Part shown: in pieces, positions 22,227 through 23,500 of the stretch
How the letters are laid out: each line of letters begins with the position of its first letter
Numbering within the stretch: the first letter of the stretch is position 1
Virus record (IMG/VR): IMGVR_UViG_3300029787_000342
Coordinates: 1-23,500 of that record
From: a virus
Length of the DNA: 23,500 nt
Strand: one strand, 5' to 3'
The notes under the pieces: generated by a model
Database searches by the model: none
The model's input: only the letters and a program-made list of their open reading frames with translations
What the model was told of the DNA's origin: nothing
Program-made: the position numbers and the translations under genes

Positions 22227-22256
22227 CTTGGATAGCAATTGATAAGGAGAAAATTG

Positions 22257-22865
22257 ATGGCGATACGAAATAGAGACACTGGAGAGACTAGATATGAGGG
22301 ACGCGTGTATAGCTCTCGTGGTTCCTTCAAATGCGATATGCACACAGATATTGTGGAAGTTATCGAAATCACCGGACGCGTGACAGTTATTGAGTTGAAT
22401 GATTTGTCGAGAGAGTACGCTGAGGTAGACGCCACAGACGAAAACATAGCGATCATGAATTCATATGCTGAGACACGCGCTAGGGTGTTCAAAATTTCCA
22501 AACTGAGACGCTGTATCGCAGAAGCATCTAAGACGACGTTAACTCCCAGGCAATACATTGATCTTTGTCTCGGTCTTAAAAACAATCCCAACTGGAAGCT
22601 TAACCAAAAGTATCGGGGCCTTGGGGCGGAAGTATTTTTTGCGAATGAACCGTCTGTTTCTTTTGATAATGAGTCTAGCGTGACGAGCTTGCTACAAAAA
22701 TATTCTGGCGATACAAATCTCGGAAAGCTTTCTAAGTTTGAAAAAAGCCTCATCCAGCAATGTATAGAATGGGCAAAGACCGCCCCCCAGAACCGAAAAT
22801 TCGATAAACCATTAAGTGACAAACAGCTTCAATATCTCGACAAATCATGGGGGTATGCGGCATGA
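22257..22865 (+). CDS. Unknown early protein (202 aa)
   Basis: The ATG at 22257 (MAIRNRDTGETRYEGRVYSS) lies 7 nt after AAGGAG; an in-frame ATG at 22239 lies before the RBS and is rejected. Residues 1-70 are beta-rich (CDMHTDIVEVIEITGRVTVI); 75-200 are helical, with KLRRCIAEASKTTLTPRQYI, a SLLQKYSGDTN segment, FEKSLIQQCIEWAKTAPQNR and a closing PLSDKQLQYLDKSWGYAA. The last part resembles the C-terminal 'f..sl..q...g..LS.kQ...l......' ends of small phage DNA-associated proteins. No catalytic motif is visible. It is coupled to the next gene (ATGA overlap). Confidence 0.78.
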   Translation: MAIRNRDTGETRYEGRVYSSRGSFKCDMHTDIVEVIEITGRVTVIELNDLSREYAEVDATDENIAIMNSYAETRARVFKISKLRRCIAEASKTTLTPRQYIDLCLGLKNNPNWKLNQKYRGLGAEVFFANEPSVSFDNESSVTSLLQKYSGDTNLGKLSKFEKSLIQQCIEWAKTAPQNRKFDKPLSDKQLQYLDKSWGYAA

Positions 22866-23449
22866 GCGTGTCTATCGCAACACTCAGAAATACACCCGTA
22901 CAGACGTGTCTACCCTCTGACACGTTTGGCGGTTGGGAGTATCAAAAAAATGGACTTCAGCAATTTGGCAAGTCCGCGAAAGAATTTATCGGCTGGGTAA
23001 TGAGAGAAGAGGGGACGACCAGGGAGCACGCCAAAGCTTGCCTTGATCAAGTCCTGGGGCGTCAGATCTGGTTTAGCTCCGACGGTCGCTACAAGGTCGT
23101 GAAAGAATATTGCTTTCATGATGACCCCATGCCAATGGTTCACGACAAGATGTTCGACGGCACCGTATGGCTCTCTGTGCGTATATGCCGGGTCCCAGGT
23201 GAGGGCTTCTATGGCGACGAGCACATGAGGGACTGGCGTGACTTCCAGATGATCAAACAGGATTTCTGTGGGACAGAAACGACGGCGGTAGAGATGTATC
23301 CGAAACACAAATATTGTGTGGACACCGCCAATGTCTTTCATCTCTGGGTGTTTCCGAATCACATTGATTTACCTATCGGATGGAAGCAAAGGGACGTGGA
23401 CGAAATCTCGGACCAGAGTCAAAGGCCATTAAATGGAGTGTCGATATAG
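22862..23449 (+). CDS. Unknown conserved phage protein, DUF7694-like end (195 aa)
   Basis: ATG at 22862 overlaps the previous stop (ATGA); the earlier start at 22847 is not supported by a Shine-Dalgarno. Residues 1-120 are unfamiliar (SIATLRNTPVQTCLPSDTFG, FIGWVMREEGTTREHAKACL). From about residue 120 the segment DWRDFQMIKQDFCG, TTAVEMYPKHKYCVDTANVF and HLWVFPNHIDLPIGW matches, from memory, a small conserved domain in phages and prophages ('DWRe.QrIKNel.G.e.eAVELyPaesrlvDtaNqyHLwv', DUF7694). Its function is unknown. Translation is probably coupled to the 202-aa gene, making a two-gene unit. Confidence 0.78.
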   Translation: MSVSIATLRNTPVQTCLPSDTFGGWEYQKNGLQQFGKSAKEFIGWVMREEGTTREHAKACLDQVLGRQIWFSSDGRYKVVKEYCFHDDPMPMVHDKMFDGTVWLSVRICRVPGEGFYGDEHMRDWRDFQMIKQDFCGTETTAVEMYPKHKYCVDTANVFHLWVFPNHIDLPIGWKQRDVDEISDQSQRPLNGVSI

Positions 23450-23450
23450 T

Positions 23451-23480
23451 TTGACACCCATATTGGGTATGGCTTAGAAT
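23451..23480 (+). promoter_or_regulatory. Second promoter with overlapping operator at the right edge
   Basis: -35 TTGACA (23451-23456), 18-nt spacer, -10 TAGAAT (23475-23480), with dyad ACCCATATTGGGT (23456-23468) placed exactly as in the promoter at 21553. The gene it serves starts beyond the window; the final bases (AACTGATAG) resemble the start of the shared TTGATAAGGAG leader. Confidence 0.75.
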
Positions 23481-23500
23481 AAGGGAACAGTAACTGATAG

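Noticed and set aside
21983-22822. Minus-strand open frame of 279 aa
   Set aside because: It lies opposite the 188- and 202-aa plus-strand genes, which have clear leaders, RBS and coupling, and its product shows no family pattern.

Overview
The window looks like part of a tailed double-stranded DNA phage genome (Caudoviricetes) with an HK97-type head. Terminase, portal, MuF-like head protein, prohead protease and major capsid protein lie in one operon. The tail-fibre-like sequence, with ELNILDG repeats and 'LTNKT'-type beta modules, resembles proteins I associate with uncultured marine phages, so a marine bacterial host is a guess. No host gene, tRNA, integrase, lysis gene or recognisable tail tube or tape-measure gene is visible, and both ends of the window cut through phage sequence.

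Layout. One leftward (minus strand) block runs from about 18192 down to 1: a 71-aa Cro/CI-like HTH regulator, a winged-helix replication-type protein, a T7 gp4-like primase-helicase, a coiled-coil protein, small and large terminase, portal, a small conserved protein, a MuF head protein with a C-terminal HEXXH metallopeptidase-like domain, a 65-aa acidic AT-rich protein, prohead protease, major capsid protein, a decoration-like protein, two small virion-like proteins and a giant repetitive fibre-like protein of more than 2100 aa that leaves the window. Most junctions are short ATGA, GTGA or TGATG overlaps, so the block is probably co-transcribed and translationally coupled. A rightward (plus strand) block starts at 18290: an unknown protein, a PD-(D/E)XK exonuclease, an Erf/Sak-like annealing protein candidate, a winged-helix protein, a tiny lipoprotein, a DUF736-like protein, an HNH nuclease and a possible 43-aa protein. 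After a structured gap come three unknown early-type genes, and another promoter lies at the right edge.

Control. The divergent 97-bp region at 18193-18289 resembles a lambda-type switch. A consensus -10 (TATAAT) ends 7 nt before the repressor ATG, predicting a leaderless mRNA. A 13-bp dyad (ACCC-N5-GGGY) abuts the repressor -35 and lies inside a candidate rightward promoter. Closely related dyads lie in the promoter of the replication/late operon (17948), at two TTGACA promoters on the right (21558, 23456), and in variant form at 22216. I infer a single regulon run by the 71-aa protein.

Most interesting points: (1) the MuF-metallopeptidase fusion followed by an overlapping small acidic gene, both in a strong GC dip, which looks like a phage polymorphic toxin/immunity cassette; (2) the multi-operator regulon; (3) iteron-like 24-bp repeats inside the replication-protein gene next to an AT-rich stretch, a lambda-O-like origin candidate; (4) fibre repeats nearly identical in protein but recoded in DNA. 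All of these come from reading the sequence only; no database search was run.
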